From Macrostomum hystrix (lineage: Eukaryota; Platyhelminthes; Macrostomidae): a stretch of 64,000 nucleotides of DNA. The notes beneath the pieces are model-generated. The model saw only the letters and a list, made by a program, of their open reading frames with translations, did no database searches and was not told the DNA's origin. The position numbers were made by a program, and so were the translations under genes. Where the stretch lies: assembly GCA_950097015.1 (NCBI GenBank), contig CATNEN010000011.1, positions 62,001-126,000 of the forward strand. Reading direction: 5' to 3'. Below, one piece after another: positions 11,537 through 25,800 of this stretch (the stretch's first letter is position 1; every line of letters starts with the position of its first letter).

Positions 11537-14500
11537 CTCAATCAGCAGGAATATATAAACGCAGCTAGAGTTTCAGCTAGCTGCTCCTACAGATGTCAAT
11601 ATGCTGCAATGTTAGAACTAGGCTCAAGCTTTTTGCAAATCACGCCGTACATGAATAAGCGAAAAGAACAACTTGAGCTTCTTGCACGTGCACTAGAACA
11701 GCTTTGCACGTGCTGTTTGCAAAGATCGATACATGCTGCTATTTAAGCATTTTGAAGGGACACTCAAGGCTGTAGCTAGTTTGCTTAAGTGAAAGTGCTC
11801 TTACTCTAGTCAAGAGGAAGATATGAACGCAGCTAAAGTTTTATATCTAGCTGCTCCCACAGATGTCTTGTGCAGCAATATCAGAACCAATGATTGCTAT
11901 TGCAGCTTACAGCTAGCATGCCTGACTATGAGAGGCGCAATGATGCACGCTGATACAGGAACAACCATAGAAAACAATCATGCTCCGTGTAGCGATATAG
12001 AACAGCTTTGCGCGTGCTTCTCGCACAGATCGCTCTATATGGCTTTTCTGAACTATGTTGGGGCGCTGAGGCTAGACTTTGTTTCCTTGATTGGAACTGG
12101 CGCTTACACACTCTCCCAGTCAGCTGGAAGATATGAACGAAGCAAAAGTTTTAGCTAGCTGCTCCCGCAGATGTCATTATGCTGCAATGTTAGAATTAGT
12201 ATCAGGATTTTGCAAAACACGCCGTACATGAATAAGCGAAAAGAACAACTTGAGCTTCTTGCACGTGCACTAGAACAGCTTTGCACGTTCTGTTTGCAAA
12301 GATCAATTCATGCTGCTATTTAAGCATTTTGAAGGGACACTCAAGGCTGTAGCTAGTTTGCTTAAGTGAAAGTGCTCTTACTCTAGTCAAGAGGAAGATA
12401 TGAACGCAGCTAAAGTTTTATATCTAGCTGCTCCCACAGATGTCTTGTGCAGCAATATCAGAACCAATGATTGCTATTGCAGCTTACAGCTAGCATGCCT
12501 GACTTTGAGAGGCGCAATGATGCACGCTGATACAGCAACAACCATAGAAAACAATCATGCTCCGTGTAGCGATATAGAACAGCTTTGCGCGTGCTTCTCG
12601 CACAGATCGCTCTATATGGCTTTTCTGAACTATGTTGGGGCGCTGAGGCTAGACTTTGTTTCCTTGATTGGAACTGGCGCTTACACACTCTCCCAGTCAG
12701 CTGGAAGATATGAACGGAGCAAAAGTTTTAGCTAGCTGCTCCCGCAGATGTCATTATGCTGCAATGTTAGAATTAGTATCAGGATTTTGCAAAACACGCC
12801 GTACATGAATAAGCGAAAAGAACAACTTGAGCTTCTTGCACGTGCACTAGAACAGCTTTGCACGTGCTGTTTGCAAAGATCGATACATGCTGCTATTTAA
12901 GCATTTTGAAGGGACACTCAAGGCTGTAGCTAGTTTGCTTAAGTGAAAGTGCTCTTACTCTAGTCAAGAGGAAGATATGAACGCAGCTAAAGTTTTATAT
13001 CTAGCTGCTCCCACAGATGTCTTGTGCAGCAATATCAGAACCAATGATTGCTATTGCAGCTTACAGCTAGCATGCCTGACTATGAGAGGCGCAATGATGC
13101 ACGCTGATACAGGAACAACCATAGAAAACAATCATGCTCCGTGTAGCGATATAGAACAGCTTTGCGCGTGCTTCTCGCACAGATCGCTCTATATGGCTTT
13201 TCTGAACTATGTTGGGGCGCTGAGGCTAGACTTTGTTTCCTTGATTGGAACTGGCGCTTACACACTCTCCCAGTCAGCTGGAAGATATGAACGAAGCAAA
13301 AGTTTTAGCTAGCTGCTCCCGCAGATGTCATTATGCTGCAATGTTAGAATTAGTATCAGGATTTTGCAAAACACGCCGTACATGAATAAGCGAAAAGAAC
13401 AACTTGAGCTTCTTGCACGTGCACTAGAACAGCTTTGCACGTTCTGTTTGCAAAGATCAATTCATGCTGCTATTTAAGCATTTTGAAGGGACACTCAAGG
13501 CTGTAGCTAGTTTGCTTAAGTGAAAGTGCTCTTACTCTAGTCAAGAGGAAGATATGAACGCAGCTAAAGTTTTATATCTAGCTGCTCCCACAGATGTCTT
13601 GTGCAGCAATATCAGAACCAATGATTGCTATTGCAGCTTACAGCTAGCATGCCTGACTTTGAGAGGCGCAATGATGCACGCTGATACAGCAACAACCATA
13701 GAAAACAATCATGCTCCGTGTAGCGATATAGAACAGCTTTGCGCGTGCTTCTCGCACAGATCGCTCTATATGGCTTTTCTGAACTATGTTGGGGCGCTGA
13801 GGCTAGACTTTGTTTCCTTGATTGGAACTGGCGCTTACACACTCTCCCAGTCAGCTGGAAGATATGAACGGAGCAAAAGTTTTAGCTAGCTGCTCCCGCA
13901 GATGTCATTATGCTGCAATGTTAGAATTAGTATCAGGATTTTGCAAAACACGCCGTACATGAATAAGCGAAAAGAACAACTTGAGCTTCTTGCACGTGCA
14001 CTAGAACAGCTTTGCACGTTCTGTTTGCAAAGATCAATTCATGCTGCTATTTAAGCATTTTGAAGGGACACTCAAGGCTGTAGCTAGTTTGCTTAAGTGA
14101 AAGTGCTCTTACTCTAGTCAAGAGGAAGATATGAACGCAGCTAAAGTTTTATATCTAGCTGCTCCCACAGATGTCTTGTGCAGCAATATCAGAACCAATG
14201 ATTGCTATTGCAGCTTACAGCTAGCATGCCTGACTTTGAGAGGCGCAATGATGCACGCTGATACAGGAACAACCATAGAAAACAATCATGCTCCTTGTAG
14301 CGATCTAGAACAGGTTTGCGCGTGCTTCTCGCACAGATCGCTCTATATGGCTTTTCTGAACTATGTTGGGGCGCTGAGGCTAGACTTTGTTTCCTTGATT
14401 GGAACTGGCGCTTACACACTCTCCCAGTCAGCTGGAAGATATGAACGGAGCAAAAGTTTTAGCTAGCTGCTCCCGCAGATGTCATTATGCTGCAATGTTA

Positions 14501-17500
14501 GAATTAGTATCAGGATTTTGCAAAACACGCCGTACATGAATAAGCGAAAAGAACAACTTGAGCTTCTTGCACGTGCACTAGAACAGCTTTGCACGTTCTG
14601 TTTGCAAAGATCAATTCATGCTGCTATTTAAGCATTTTGAAGGGACACTCAAGGCTGTAGCTAGTTTGCTTAAGTGAAAGTGCTCTTACTCTAGTCAAGA
14701 GGAAGATATGAACGCAGCTAAAGTTTTATATCTAGCTGCTCCCACAGATGTCTTGTGCAGCAATATCAGAACCAATGATTGCTATTGCAGCTTACAGCTA
14801 GCATGCCTGACTTTGAGAGGCGCAATGATGCACGCTGATACAGGAACAACCATAGAAAACAATCATGCTCCTTGTAGCGATCTAGAACAGGTTTGCGCGT
14901 GCTTCTCGCACAGATCGCTCTATATGGCTTTTCTGAACTATGTTGGGGCGCTGAGGCTAGACTTTGTTTCCTTGATTGGAACTGGCGCTTACACACTCTC
15001 CCAGTCAGCTGGAAGATATGAACGGAGCAAAAGTTTTAGCTAGCTGCTCCCGCAGATGTCATTATGCTGCAATGTTAGAATCAGTCTCAGGATTTTGCAA
15101 AACACGCCGTACATGAATAAGCGAAAAGAACAACTTGAGCTTCTTGCACGTGCACTAGAACAGCTTTGCACGTTCTGTTTGCAAAGATCGATACATGCTG
15201 CTATTTAAGCATTTTGAAGGGACACTCAAGGCTGTAGCTAGTTTGCTTAAGTGAAAGTGCTCTTACTCTAGTCAAGAGGAAGATATGAACGCAGCTAAAG
15301 TTTCATCTAGCTGCTCCCACAGATGTCTTGTGCAGCAATATCAGAACCAATGATTGCTATTGCAGCTTACAGCTAGCATGCCTGACTTTGAGAGGCGCAA
15401 TGATGCACGCTGATACAGGAACAACCATAGAAAACAATCATGCTCGGTGTAGCGATCTAGAACAGCTTTACGCGTGCTTCTCGCACAGATCGATATATGC
15501 TGCTATTTCAGAACTAAGGAACTGTGTCTGTGAACTTGGCGCTGAGGCTATAATTAAATTCCTTGATTGAAACGTGCGTTTACACACTCTCAATCAGCAG
15601 GAATATAGAAACGCAGCTAGAGTTTCAGCTAGCTACTCCTACAGATGTCAATATGCTGCAATTTTAGAACTGGGCTCAAGCTTTTTGCAAATCACGCCGT
15701 ACATGAAAAATCGAAAAGAACAACTTGAGCTTCTTGCACGTGCACTAGAACAGCTTTGCACGTGCTGTTTGCAAAGATCGATACATGCTGCTATTTAAGC
15801 ATTTTGAAGGGACACTCAAGGCTGTAGCTAGTTTGCTTAAGTGAAAGTGCTCTTACTCTAGTCAAGAGGAAGATATGAACGCAGCTAAAGTTTTATATCT
15901 AGCTGCTCCCACAGATGTCTTGTGCAGCAATATCAGAACCAATGATTGCTATTGCAGCTTACAGCTAGCATGCCTGACTTTGAGAGGCGCAATGATGCAC
16001 GCTGATACAGGAACAACCACAGAAAACAATCATGCTCGGTGTAGCGATCTAGAACAGCTTTGCGCGTGCTTCTCGCACAGATCGCGCTATATGGCTTTTC
16101 TGAACTATGTTGGGGCGCTAGGGCTAGAATTTGTTTCCTTGATTGGAACTGGCGCTAACACACTCTCCCAGTCAGCTGGAAGATATGAACGGAGCAAAAG
16201 TTTTAGCTAGCTGCTCCCGCAGATGTCATTTTGCAGCAATGTTAGAATTAGTCTCAGGCTTTTGCAAATCACGCCGTACATGAAAAAGCGAAAAGAACAA
16301 CTTGAGCTTCTTGCACGTGCACTAGAACAGCTTTGCACGTGCTGTTTGCAAAGATCGATGCATGCTGCTATTTAAGCATTTTGAAGGGACACTCAAGGCT
16401 GTAGCTAGTTTGCTTAAGTAGTGAAAGTGCTCTTACTCTAGTCAAGAGGAAGATAAGAACGCAGCTAAAATTTTATCTAGCTGCTCCCACAGATGTCTTG
16501 TGCAGCAATATCAGAACCAATGATTGCTATTGCAGCTTACAGCTAGCATGCCTGACTTTGAGAGACGCAATGATGCACGCTGATACAGGAACAACCATAG
16601 AAAACAATCATGCTCCGTGTAGCGATATAGAACAGCTTTGCGCGTGCTTCTCGCACAGATCGATATATGCTGCTATTTCAGAACTAAGGAACTGTGTCTC
16701 TGAACTGGGCGATGAGGCTATAATTAAATTCCTTGATTGAAACGTGCGTTTACACACTCTCAATCAGCAGGAATATAGAAACGCAGCTAGAGTTTCAGCT
16801 AGCTACTCCTACAGATGTCAATATGCTGCAATTTTAGAACTGGGCTCAAGCTTTTTGCAAATCACGCCGTACATGAAAAATCGAAAAGAACAACTTGAGC
16901 TTCTTGCACGTGCACTAGAACAGCTTTGCACGTGCTGTTTGCAAAGATCGATGCATGCTGCTATTTAAGCATTTTGAAGGGACACTCAAGGCTGTAGCTA
17001 GTTTGCTTAAGTAGTGAAAGTGCTCTTACTCTAGTCAAGAGGAAGATAAGAACGCAGCTAAAATTTTATCTAGCTGCTCCCACAGATGTCATGTGCAGCA
17101 ATATCAGAACCAATGATTGCTATTACAGCTTACAGCTAGCATGCCTGACTTTGAGAGACGCAATGATGCACGCTGATACAGGAACAACCATAGAAAACAA
17201 TCATGCTCCGTGTAGCGATATAGAACAGCTTTGCGCGTGCTTCTCGCACAGATCGATATATGCTGCTATTTCAGAACTAAGGAACTGTGTCTCTGAACTG
17301 GGCGATGAGGCTATAATTAAATTCCTTGATTGAAACGTGCGTTTACACACTCACAATCAGCAGGAATATAGAAACGCAGCTAGAGTTTCAGCTAGCTACT
17401 CCTACAGATGTCAATATGCTGCAATTTTAGAACTGGGCTCAAGCTTTTTGCAAATCACGCCGTACATGAAAAATCGAAAAGAACAACTTGAGCTTCTTGC

Positions 17501-20500
17501 ACGTGTACTAGAACAGCTTTGCACGTGCTGTTTGCAAAGATCGATACATGCTGCTATTTAAGCATTTTGAAGGGACACTCAAGGCTGTAGCTAGTTTGCT
17601 TAACTAGTGAAAGTGCTCTTACTCTAGTCAAGAGGAAGATATGAACGCAGCTAAAGTTTTATCTAGCTGCTCCCAAAGATGTCTTGTGCAGCAATATCAG
17701 AACCAATGATTGCTATTGCAGCTTACAGCTAGCATGCCTGACTTTGAGAGACGCAATGATGCACGCTGATACAGGAACAACCATAGAAAACAATCATGCT
17801 CCGTGTAGCGATATAGAACAGCTTTGCGCGTGCTTCTCGCACAGATCGATATATGCTGCTATTTCAGAACTAAGGAACTGTGTCTCTGAACTGGGCGATG
17901 AGGCTATAATTAAATTCCTTGATTGAAACGTGCGTTTACACACTCTCAATCAGCAGGAATATAGAAACGCAGCTAGAGTTTCAGCTAGCTACTCCTACAG
18001 ATGTCAATATGCTGCAATTTTAGAAATGGGCTCAAGCTTTTTGCAAATCACGCCGTACATGAAAAATCGAAAAGAACAACTTGAGCTTCTTGCACGTGTA
18101 CTAGAACAGCTTTGCACGTGCTGTTTGCAAAGATCGATACATGCTGCTATTTAAGCATTTTGAAGGGACACTCAAGGCTGTAGCTAGTTTGCTTAACTAG
18201 TGAAAGTGCTCTTACTCTAGTCAAGAGGAAGATATGAACGCAGCTAAAGTTTTATCTAGCTGCTCCCAAAGATGTCTTGTGCAGCAATATCGGAACCAAT
18301 GATTGCTATTGCAGCTTACAGCTAGCATGCCTGACTTTGAGAGACGCAATGATGCACGCTGATACAGGAACAACCATAGAAAACAATCATGCTCCGTGTA
18401 GCGATATAGAACAGCTTTGCGCGTGCTTCTCGCACAGATCGATATATGCTGCTATTTCAGAACTAAGGAACTGTGTCTCTGAACTGGGCGATGAGGCTAT
18501 AATTAAATTCCTTGATTGAAACGTGCGTTTACACACTCTCAATCAGCAGGAATATAGAAACGCAGCTAGAGTTTCAGCTAGCTACTCCTACAGATGTCAA
18601 TATGCTGCAATTTTAGAACTGGGCTCAAGCTTTTTGCAAATCACGCCGTACATGAAAAATCGAAAAGAACAACTTGAGCTTCTTGCACGTGTACTAGAAC
18701 AGCTTTGCACGTGCTGTTTGCAAAGATCGATACATGCTGCTATTTAAGCATTTTGAAGGGACACTCAAGGCTGTAGCTAGTTTGCTTAACTAGTGAAAGT
18801 GCTCTTACTCTAGTCAAGAGGAAGATATGAACGCAGCTAAAGTTTTATCTAGCTGCTCCCAAAGATGTCTTGTGCAGCAATATCAGAACCAATGATTGCT
18901 ATTGCAGCTTACAGCTAGCATGCCTGACTTTGAGAGACGCAATGATGCACGCTGATACAGGAACAACCATAGAAAACAATCATGCTCCGTGTAGCGATAT
19001 AGAACAGCTTTGCGCGTGCTTCTCGCACAGATCGATATATGCTGCTATTTCAGAACTAAGGAACTGTGTCTCTGAACTGGGCGATGAGGCTATAATTAAA
19101 TTCCTTGATTGAAACGTGCGTTTACACACTCTCAATCAGCAGGAATATAGAAACGCAGCTAGAGTTTCAGCTAGCTACTCCTACAGATGTCAATATGCTG
19201 CAATTTTAGAACTGGGCTCAAGCTTTTTGCAAATCACGCCGTACATGAAAAATCGAAAAGAACAACTTGAGCTTCTTGCACGTGTACTAGAACAGCTTTG
19301 CACGTGCTGTTTGCAAAGATCGATACATGCTGCTATTTAAGCATTTTGAAGGGACACTCAAGGCTGTAGCTAGTTTGCTTAACTAGTGAAAGTGCTCTTA
19401 CTCTAGTCAAGAGGAAGATATGAACGCAGCTAAAGTTTTATCTAGCTGCTCCCAAAGATGTCTTGTGCAGCAATATCAGAACCAATGATTGCTATTGCAG
19501 CTTACAGCTAGCATGCCTGACTTTGAGAGACGCAATGATGCACGCTGATACAGGAACAACCATAGAAAACAATCATGCTCCGTGTAGCGATATAGAACAG
19601 CTTTGCGCGTGCTTCTCGCACAGATCGATATATGCTGCTATTTCAGAACTAAGGAACTGTGTCTCTGAACTGGGCGATGAGGCTATAATTAAATTCCTTG
19701 ATTGAAACGTGCGTTTACACACTCTCAATCAGCAGGAATATAGAAACGCAGCTAGAGTTTCAGCTAGCTACTCCTACAGATGTCAATATGCTGCAATTTT
19801 AGAAATGGGCTCAAGCTTTTTGCAAATCACGCCGTACATGAAAAATCGAAAAAACAACTTGAGCTTCTTGCACGTGTACTAAAACAGCTTTGCACGTGCT
19901 GTTTGCAAAGATCGATACATGCTGCTATTTAAGCATTTTGAAGGGACACTCAAGGCTGTAGCTAGTTTGCTTAACTAGTGAAAGTGCTCTTACTCTAGTC
20001 AAGAGGAAGATATGAACGCAGCTAAAGTTTTATCTAGCTGCTCCCAAAGATGTCTTGTGCAGCAATATCAGAACCAATGATTGCTATTGCAGCTTACAGC
20101 TAGCATGCCTGACTTTGAGAGACGCAATGATGCACGCTGATACAGGAACAACCATAGAAAACAATCATGCTCCGTGTAGCGATATAGAACAGCTTTGCGC
20201 GTGCTTCTCGCACAGATCGATATATGCTGCTATTTCAGAACTAAGGAACTGTGTCTCTGAACTGGGCGATGAGGCTATAATTAAATTCCTTGATTGAAAC
20301 GTGCGTTTACACACTCTCAATCAGCAGGAATATAGAAACGCAGCTAGAGTTTCAGCTAGCTACTCCTACAGATGTCAATATGCTGCAATTTTAGAAATGG
20401 GCTCAAGCTTTTTGCAAATCACGCCGTACATGAAAAATCGAAAAAACAACTTGAGCTTCTTGCACGTGTACTAAAACAGCTTTGCACGTGCTGTTTGCAA

Positions 20501-23500
20501 AGATCGATACATGCTGCTATTTAAGCATTTTGAAGGGACACTCAAGGCTGTAGCTAGTTTGCTTAACTAGTGAAAGTGCTCTTACTCTAGTCAAGAGGAA
20601 GATATGAACGCAGCTAAAGTTTTATCTAGCTGCTCCCAAAGATGTCTTGTGCAGCAATATCAGAACCAATGATTGCTATTGCAGCTTACAGCTAGCATGC
20701 CTGACTTTGAGAGACGCAATGATGCACGCTGATACAGGAACAACCATAGAAAACAATCATGCTCCGTGTAGCGATATAGAACAGCTTTGCGCGTGCTTCT
20801 CGCACAGATCGATATATGCTGCTATTTCAGAACTAAGGAACTGTGTCTCTGAACTGGGCGATGAGGCTATAATTAAATTCCTTGATTGAAACGTGCGTTT
20901 ACACACTCTCAATCAGCAGGAATATAGAAACGCAGCTAGAGTTTCAGCTAGCTACTCCTACAGATGTCAATATGCTGCAATTTTAGAACTGGGCTCAAGC
21001 TTTTTGCAAATCACGCCGTACATGAAAAATCGAAAAGAACAACTTGAGCTTCTTGCACGTGTACTAGAACAGCTTTGCACGTGCTGTTTGCAAAGATCGA
21101 TACATGCTGCTATTTAAGCATTTTGAAGGGACACTCAAGGCTGTAGCTAGTTTGCTTAACTAGTGAAAGTGCTCTTACTCTAGTCAAGAGGAAGATATGA
21201 ACGCAGCTAAAGTTTTATCTATCTGCTCCCAAAGATGTCTTGTGCAGCAATATCAGAACCAATGATTGCTATTGCAGCTTACAGCTAGCATGCCTGACTT
21301 TGAGAGACGCAATGATGCACGCTGATACAGGAACAACCATAGAAAACAATCATGCTCCGTGTAGCGATATAGAACAGCTTTGCGCGTGCTTCTCGCACAG
21401 ATCGATATATGCTGCTATTTCAGAACTAAGGAACTGTGTCTCTGAACTGGGCGATGAGGCTATAATTAAATTCCTTGATTGAAACGTGCGTTTACACACT
21501 CTCAATCAGCAGGAATATAGAAACGCAGCTAGAGTTTCAGCTAGCTACTCCTACAGATGTCAATATGCTGCAATTTTAAAACTGGGCTCAAGCTTTTTGC
21601 AAATCACGCCGTACGTGAAAAAGCGGAAAGAACAACTTAAGCTTCATGCTAGTGCACTAGAACAGCTTTGCACGTGCTGTTTTCAAAGATCGATACATGC
21701 TGCTATTTAAGCATTTTGAAGGGACACTCAAGGCTCCAGCTAGTTCCCTAAAGTGAAAGTGCTATTACTGTAGTCAAGAGGAAGATATGAACGCAGCTAA
21801 AGTTTTATCTAGCTGCTCCCAAAGATGTCTTGTGCAGCAATATCAGAACCAATGATTGCTATTGCAGCTTACAGCTAGCATGCCTGACTTTGAGAGACGC
21901 AATGATGCACGCTGATACAGGAACAACCATAGAAAACAATCATGCTCCGTGTAGCGATATAGAACAGCTTTGCGCGTGCTTCTCGCACAGATCGATATAT
22001 GCTGCTATTTCAGAACTAAGGAACTGTGTCTCTGAACTGGGCGATGAGGCTATAATTAAATTCCTTGATTGAAACGTGCGTTTACACACTCTCAATCAGC
22101 AGGAATATAGAAACGCAGCTAGAGTTTCAGCTAGCTACTCCTACAGATGTCAATATGCTGCAATTTTAGAAATGGGCTCAAGCTTTTTGCAAATCACGCC
22201 GTACATGAAAAATCGAAAAAACAACTTGAGCTTCTTGCACGTGTACTAAAACAGCTTTGCACGTGCTGTTTGCAAAGATCGATACATGCTGCTATTTAAG
22301 CATTTTGAAGGGACACTCAAGGCTGTAGCTAGTTTGCTTAACTAGTGAAAGTGCTCTTACTCTAGTCAAGAGGAAGATATGAACGCAGCTAAAGTTTTAT
22401 CTAGCTGCTCCCAAAGATGTCTTGTGCAGCAATATCAGAACCAATGATTGCTATTGCAGCTTACAGCTAGCATGCCTGACTTTGAGAGACGCAATGATGC
22501 ACGCTGATACAGGAACAACCATAGAAAACAATCATGCTCCGTGTAGCGATATAGAACAGCTTTGCGCGTGCTTCTCGCACAGATCGATATATGCTGCTAT
22601 TTCAGAACTAAGGAACTGTGTCTCTGAACTGGGCGATGAGGCTATAATTAAATTCCTTGATTGAAACGTGCGTTTACACACTCTCAATCAGCAGGAATAT
22701 AGAAACGCAGCTAGAGTTTCAGCTAGCTACTCCTACAGATGTCAATATGCTGCAATTTTAGAACTGGGCTCAAGCTTTTTGCAAATCACGCCGTACATGA
22801 AAAATCGAAAAGAACAACTTGAGCTTCTTGCACGTGTACTAGAACAGCTTTGCACGTGCTGTTTGCAAAGATCGATACATGCTGCTATTTAAGCATTTTG
22901 AAGGGACACTCAAGGCTGTAGCTAGTTTGCTTAACTAGTGAAAGTGCTCTTACTCTAGTCAAGAGGAAGATATGAACGCAGCTAAAGTTTTATCTATCTG
23001 CTCCCAAAGATGTCTTGTGCAGCAATATCAGAACCAATGATTGCTATTGCAGCTTACAGCTAGCATGCCTGACTTTGAGAGACGCAATGATGCACGCTGA
23101 TACAGGAACAACCATAGAAAACAATCATGCTCCGTGTAGCGATATAGAACAGCTTTGCGCGTGCTTCTCGCACAGATCGATATATGCTGCTATTTCAGAA
23201 CTAAGGAACTGTGTCTCTGAACTGGGCGATGAGGCTATAATTAAATTCCTTGATTGAAACGTGCGTTTACACACTCTCAATCAGCAGGAATATAGAAACG
23301 CAGCTAGAGTTTCAGCTAGCTACTCCTACAGATGTCAATATGCTGCAATTTTAGAACTGGGCTCAAGCTTTTTGCAAATCACGCCGTACGTGAAAAAGCG
23401 GAAAGAACAACTTAAGCTTCATGCTAGTGCACTAGAACAGCTTTGCACGTGCTGTTTTCAAAGATCGATACATGCTGCTATTTAAGCATTTTGAAGGGAC

Positions 23501-23668
23501 ACTCAAGGCTCCAGCTAGTTCCCTAAAGTGAAAGTGCTATTACTGTAGTCAAGAAAAATATATGAACGCAGCTAAAGTTTCATCTAGCTGCTCCCACAGA
23601 TGTCTTGTGCAGCAATATCAGAACCAATGATTGCTATTGCAACTTACAGCTAGCATGCCTGACTTTGA
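11537..23668 (+). repeat. Satellite array, block II with higher-order repeats
   Basis: Continuation of the same satellite. From about 11820 to 15290 the dimers are 577 bp, with a diverged second half (contains 'gactttgtttccttgattgg'). Starts are at 11823, 12400, 12977, 13554, 14131 and 14708. Variants alternate so that 11823-12976 and 12977-14130 form an 1154-bp pair. From about 15300 on, most dimers are 593 bp (for example 16498, 17091, 17684, 18277, 18870, 19463). From 20055 three dimers form a 1775-bp unit repeated at 21830. Near-identity between neighbours points to recent unequal exchange or amplification. Confidence 0.93.
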
Positions 23669-23673
23669 GAGGC

Positions 23674-23829
23674 TGTGACGTTAACTTTTCTTCGTACCAC
23701 CCCATGGGGTCGGTGCTATAAATAGATGTGCGTAGTGCTGAGAGGCCGTGCGTTTTTTTGACCTCCGTGGCTCAACCTGGAGCTTGTGAATCGTGTCCCT
23801 CATTCTTACTTGATTAAAAGAATGCAACA
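23674..23829 (+). repeat. 5' LTR of the Gmr1-like element
   Basis: 156 bp, starts 'tgtgacgtta' and ends 'gaatgcaaca'. It contains a TATAAATA box at 23717-23724 and an ATTAAA possible polyadenylation signal near the end. It differs from the 3' LTR at about four positions. Confidence 0.92.
23717..23724 (+). promoter_or_regulatory. TATA box in Gmr1-like 5' LTR
   Basis: TATAAATA within the LTR, 43 bp from its start and conserved in the 3' LTR copy. It is a plausible element promoter. Confidence 0.6.
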
Positions 23830-25800
23830 TGGTGGCAGCGGTGCGGGCTCTAACCACCCGTACAACTTGCGCTCTAAAGACGGAGCGCCTGGTGAAGACT
23901 GTGAAGACACTACTGAAGAAGCCAGCGGAGTGCTGGAGCCGGTTTCACTGGAGGGCGCGAATCTAATGGAAAGCATGAAGTTTCTTCTGACGCACCAGAG
24001 TCGGCATCTTCAGGAATTGACTCGCGCGCAAGAGAGACAGTCAGCGTTCTACATGGATCAACTGGCGCGTCAGCAGGCGGAGTTCACGAGGCTGCTTGCC
24101 GAAGCCAAGCAACGGCCTCCAGCGGCGGAACCCAAGCTATTTAAGCTGACGGACTCTGATGACATCGAAGCATTCCTGATGACCTTCGAGAGGACTGCCG
24201 CATCGTGTGGATGGTAAAAGTCGGAGTGGACGATCCGGCTGGCACCGCTCTTGACAGGCGTCGCGCAGAGTGCATTCCACAGTCTGACGACAGCTGCGAG
24301 CGCGGACTACGACCTGGCGAAGGCGACTATCCTAGCGAGGTACGACATCGGCGAGGAGACCTACCGACAGCGATTCTGGTCTCTGCGGAAGTCACCCGAA
24401 GAGTCCTTCCAGGTGTTCGCAACGAAGCTGGAAGACCTGTTTGACCGGTGGATGACAGCTGGACTGGACGAGGACCAAAGAGAGGCGCTGTTAGGAGATG
24501 ACCCCATCGTCAAGCAGAAAGTGCTCCTGGAGCAGTTTACAGAGTCTGTGACAAGGGGACTGCAAGTGTGGATGCGAGAGAGAAAGCCGAAGAACATCAA
24601 AGAGGCTGCGAATCTGGCCGATGACTATGCAATGGCAAGGAACAACGACAAGACCGGTGGAACACCAGGACACCCGAACCAGAAGACTGCGGAAGGGGCT
24701 ACTGTGCCCAATGCTATCGCCCGACAAAGGACAGTTCAACGACCGCAAAGTCTCAAGCCTCCGAACAGCTGCTTCAATTGTGGAGGCCCCCACAAGAAGT
24801 TTCAGTGTCCCAACAAGCCTTCTAATGTCCACCTGGCCTCAGAAGCAAGAGCTATGGATGGGGCCTCGGACAGGTTCATCACCGGACAGGCAGACGGCAT
24901 GGAATTGCGATTCCTGTTGGACACAGGAGCAGATCGAACCACGATCCGACGCAGCTGCCTGCCTGAGCACATCAATTGGACAGGACACCACGCACTATTG
25001 CGCTGCTTTGGGGGCGACCTACACCGCCTTCCTATCGCTAAAGTGGAACTGCACCTAAACGGCTACACAGGAACTACCGAAGTCTGCGTGTCCGACTCAC
25101 TCCCAGTAAGCGCTTTGGCTGGACTGGATGTGATTAGCCGACTCCAGCCAGGGGTTGGAGGCACCCCTAGCACAGGACCCGGAGGAGAGGCGCGCAAGGG
25201 GGCTAAAGGCCTACCCCTCCCAGCCAATGAGAGTGAGGGGGTGGGTGCGCCACACCACCCAAAACCCCAGTTAAAGGGGGACGAGAGACTTCACGTGGAA
25301 GACATTGTGGCCAGCGGCCTAAACCAGATCGATCCGGAACCGGCTAATAAAGCAAAACCGAGAATGACTAGAGCGCAGGTGCGTAAACATCAGCGAGAGT
25401 ACAACAAGGCTAAACAGGAAACAGCAGTGCGCCCTGTGGCATTAGATTACCAGGCAGCCCTACTAGACGACAGTGAGCTTCAGGCGGCAGTACAAACCAG
25501 CGCATTGATAGCAGAAAGCAACGGCAGATTGTATCGACGTCAAGCAGTCGGCGAGGACCAACTGGTGCTTCCGAGAGCGTTGCGTGCTACGGCGCTGTCT
25601 CAGGCCCATGAGAGTGCGTTCGCTGGGCACCTGGGAAGAAAAAAGACCTATCAACGATTGGAACAGCGATTCTGGTGGCCGACAATGACCAAGGACGTGA
25701 AGGACTTCGTAGCAACGTGCGACAAGTGCCAGAAGACGGCTCGAATCCCGAGCAGCCACCGGGTGAAGCTTGTGCAAGTGCCTGGAGTGGAGGAGGCCTT
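23822..25800 (+). pseudogene. Gag-protease-integrase N-terminus, Gmr1-like (broken)
   Basis: One reading frame broken by a TAA at 24215-24217, open in the same phase on both sides. Gag has a glutamine/arginine-rich N-terminus. Then comes a SCAN-like segment ('LFDRWMTAG', 'VTRGLQVWMRERKP', 'EAANLADDY'). A zinc knuckle follows: C-x2-C-x3-H-x4-C in 'CFNCGGPHKKFQC', one residue shorter than the usual C-x2-C-x4-H-x4-C. The protease motif is 'LLDTGADRT'. The frame then runs into the integrase H2C2 zinc domain ('HESAFAGHLGRKKT', 'CDKCQK'). A frameshift near 25797 separates this from the catalytic core. The SCAN-like gag agrees with the accepted origin of vertebrate SCAN domains from Gmr1-like elements. 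Confidence 0.82.

Noticed and set aside
169-23485. Dozens of near-identical 74-, 80-, 94- and 111-residue open frames in the satellite, which could be read as a gene family
   Set aside because: They follow the repeat period and overlap on both strands. Many have no ATG (starting at GTG or TTG). They differ by whatever changes the satellite has, including frame breaks in homogenised copies (19,700 and 20,300).
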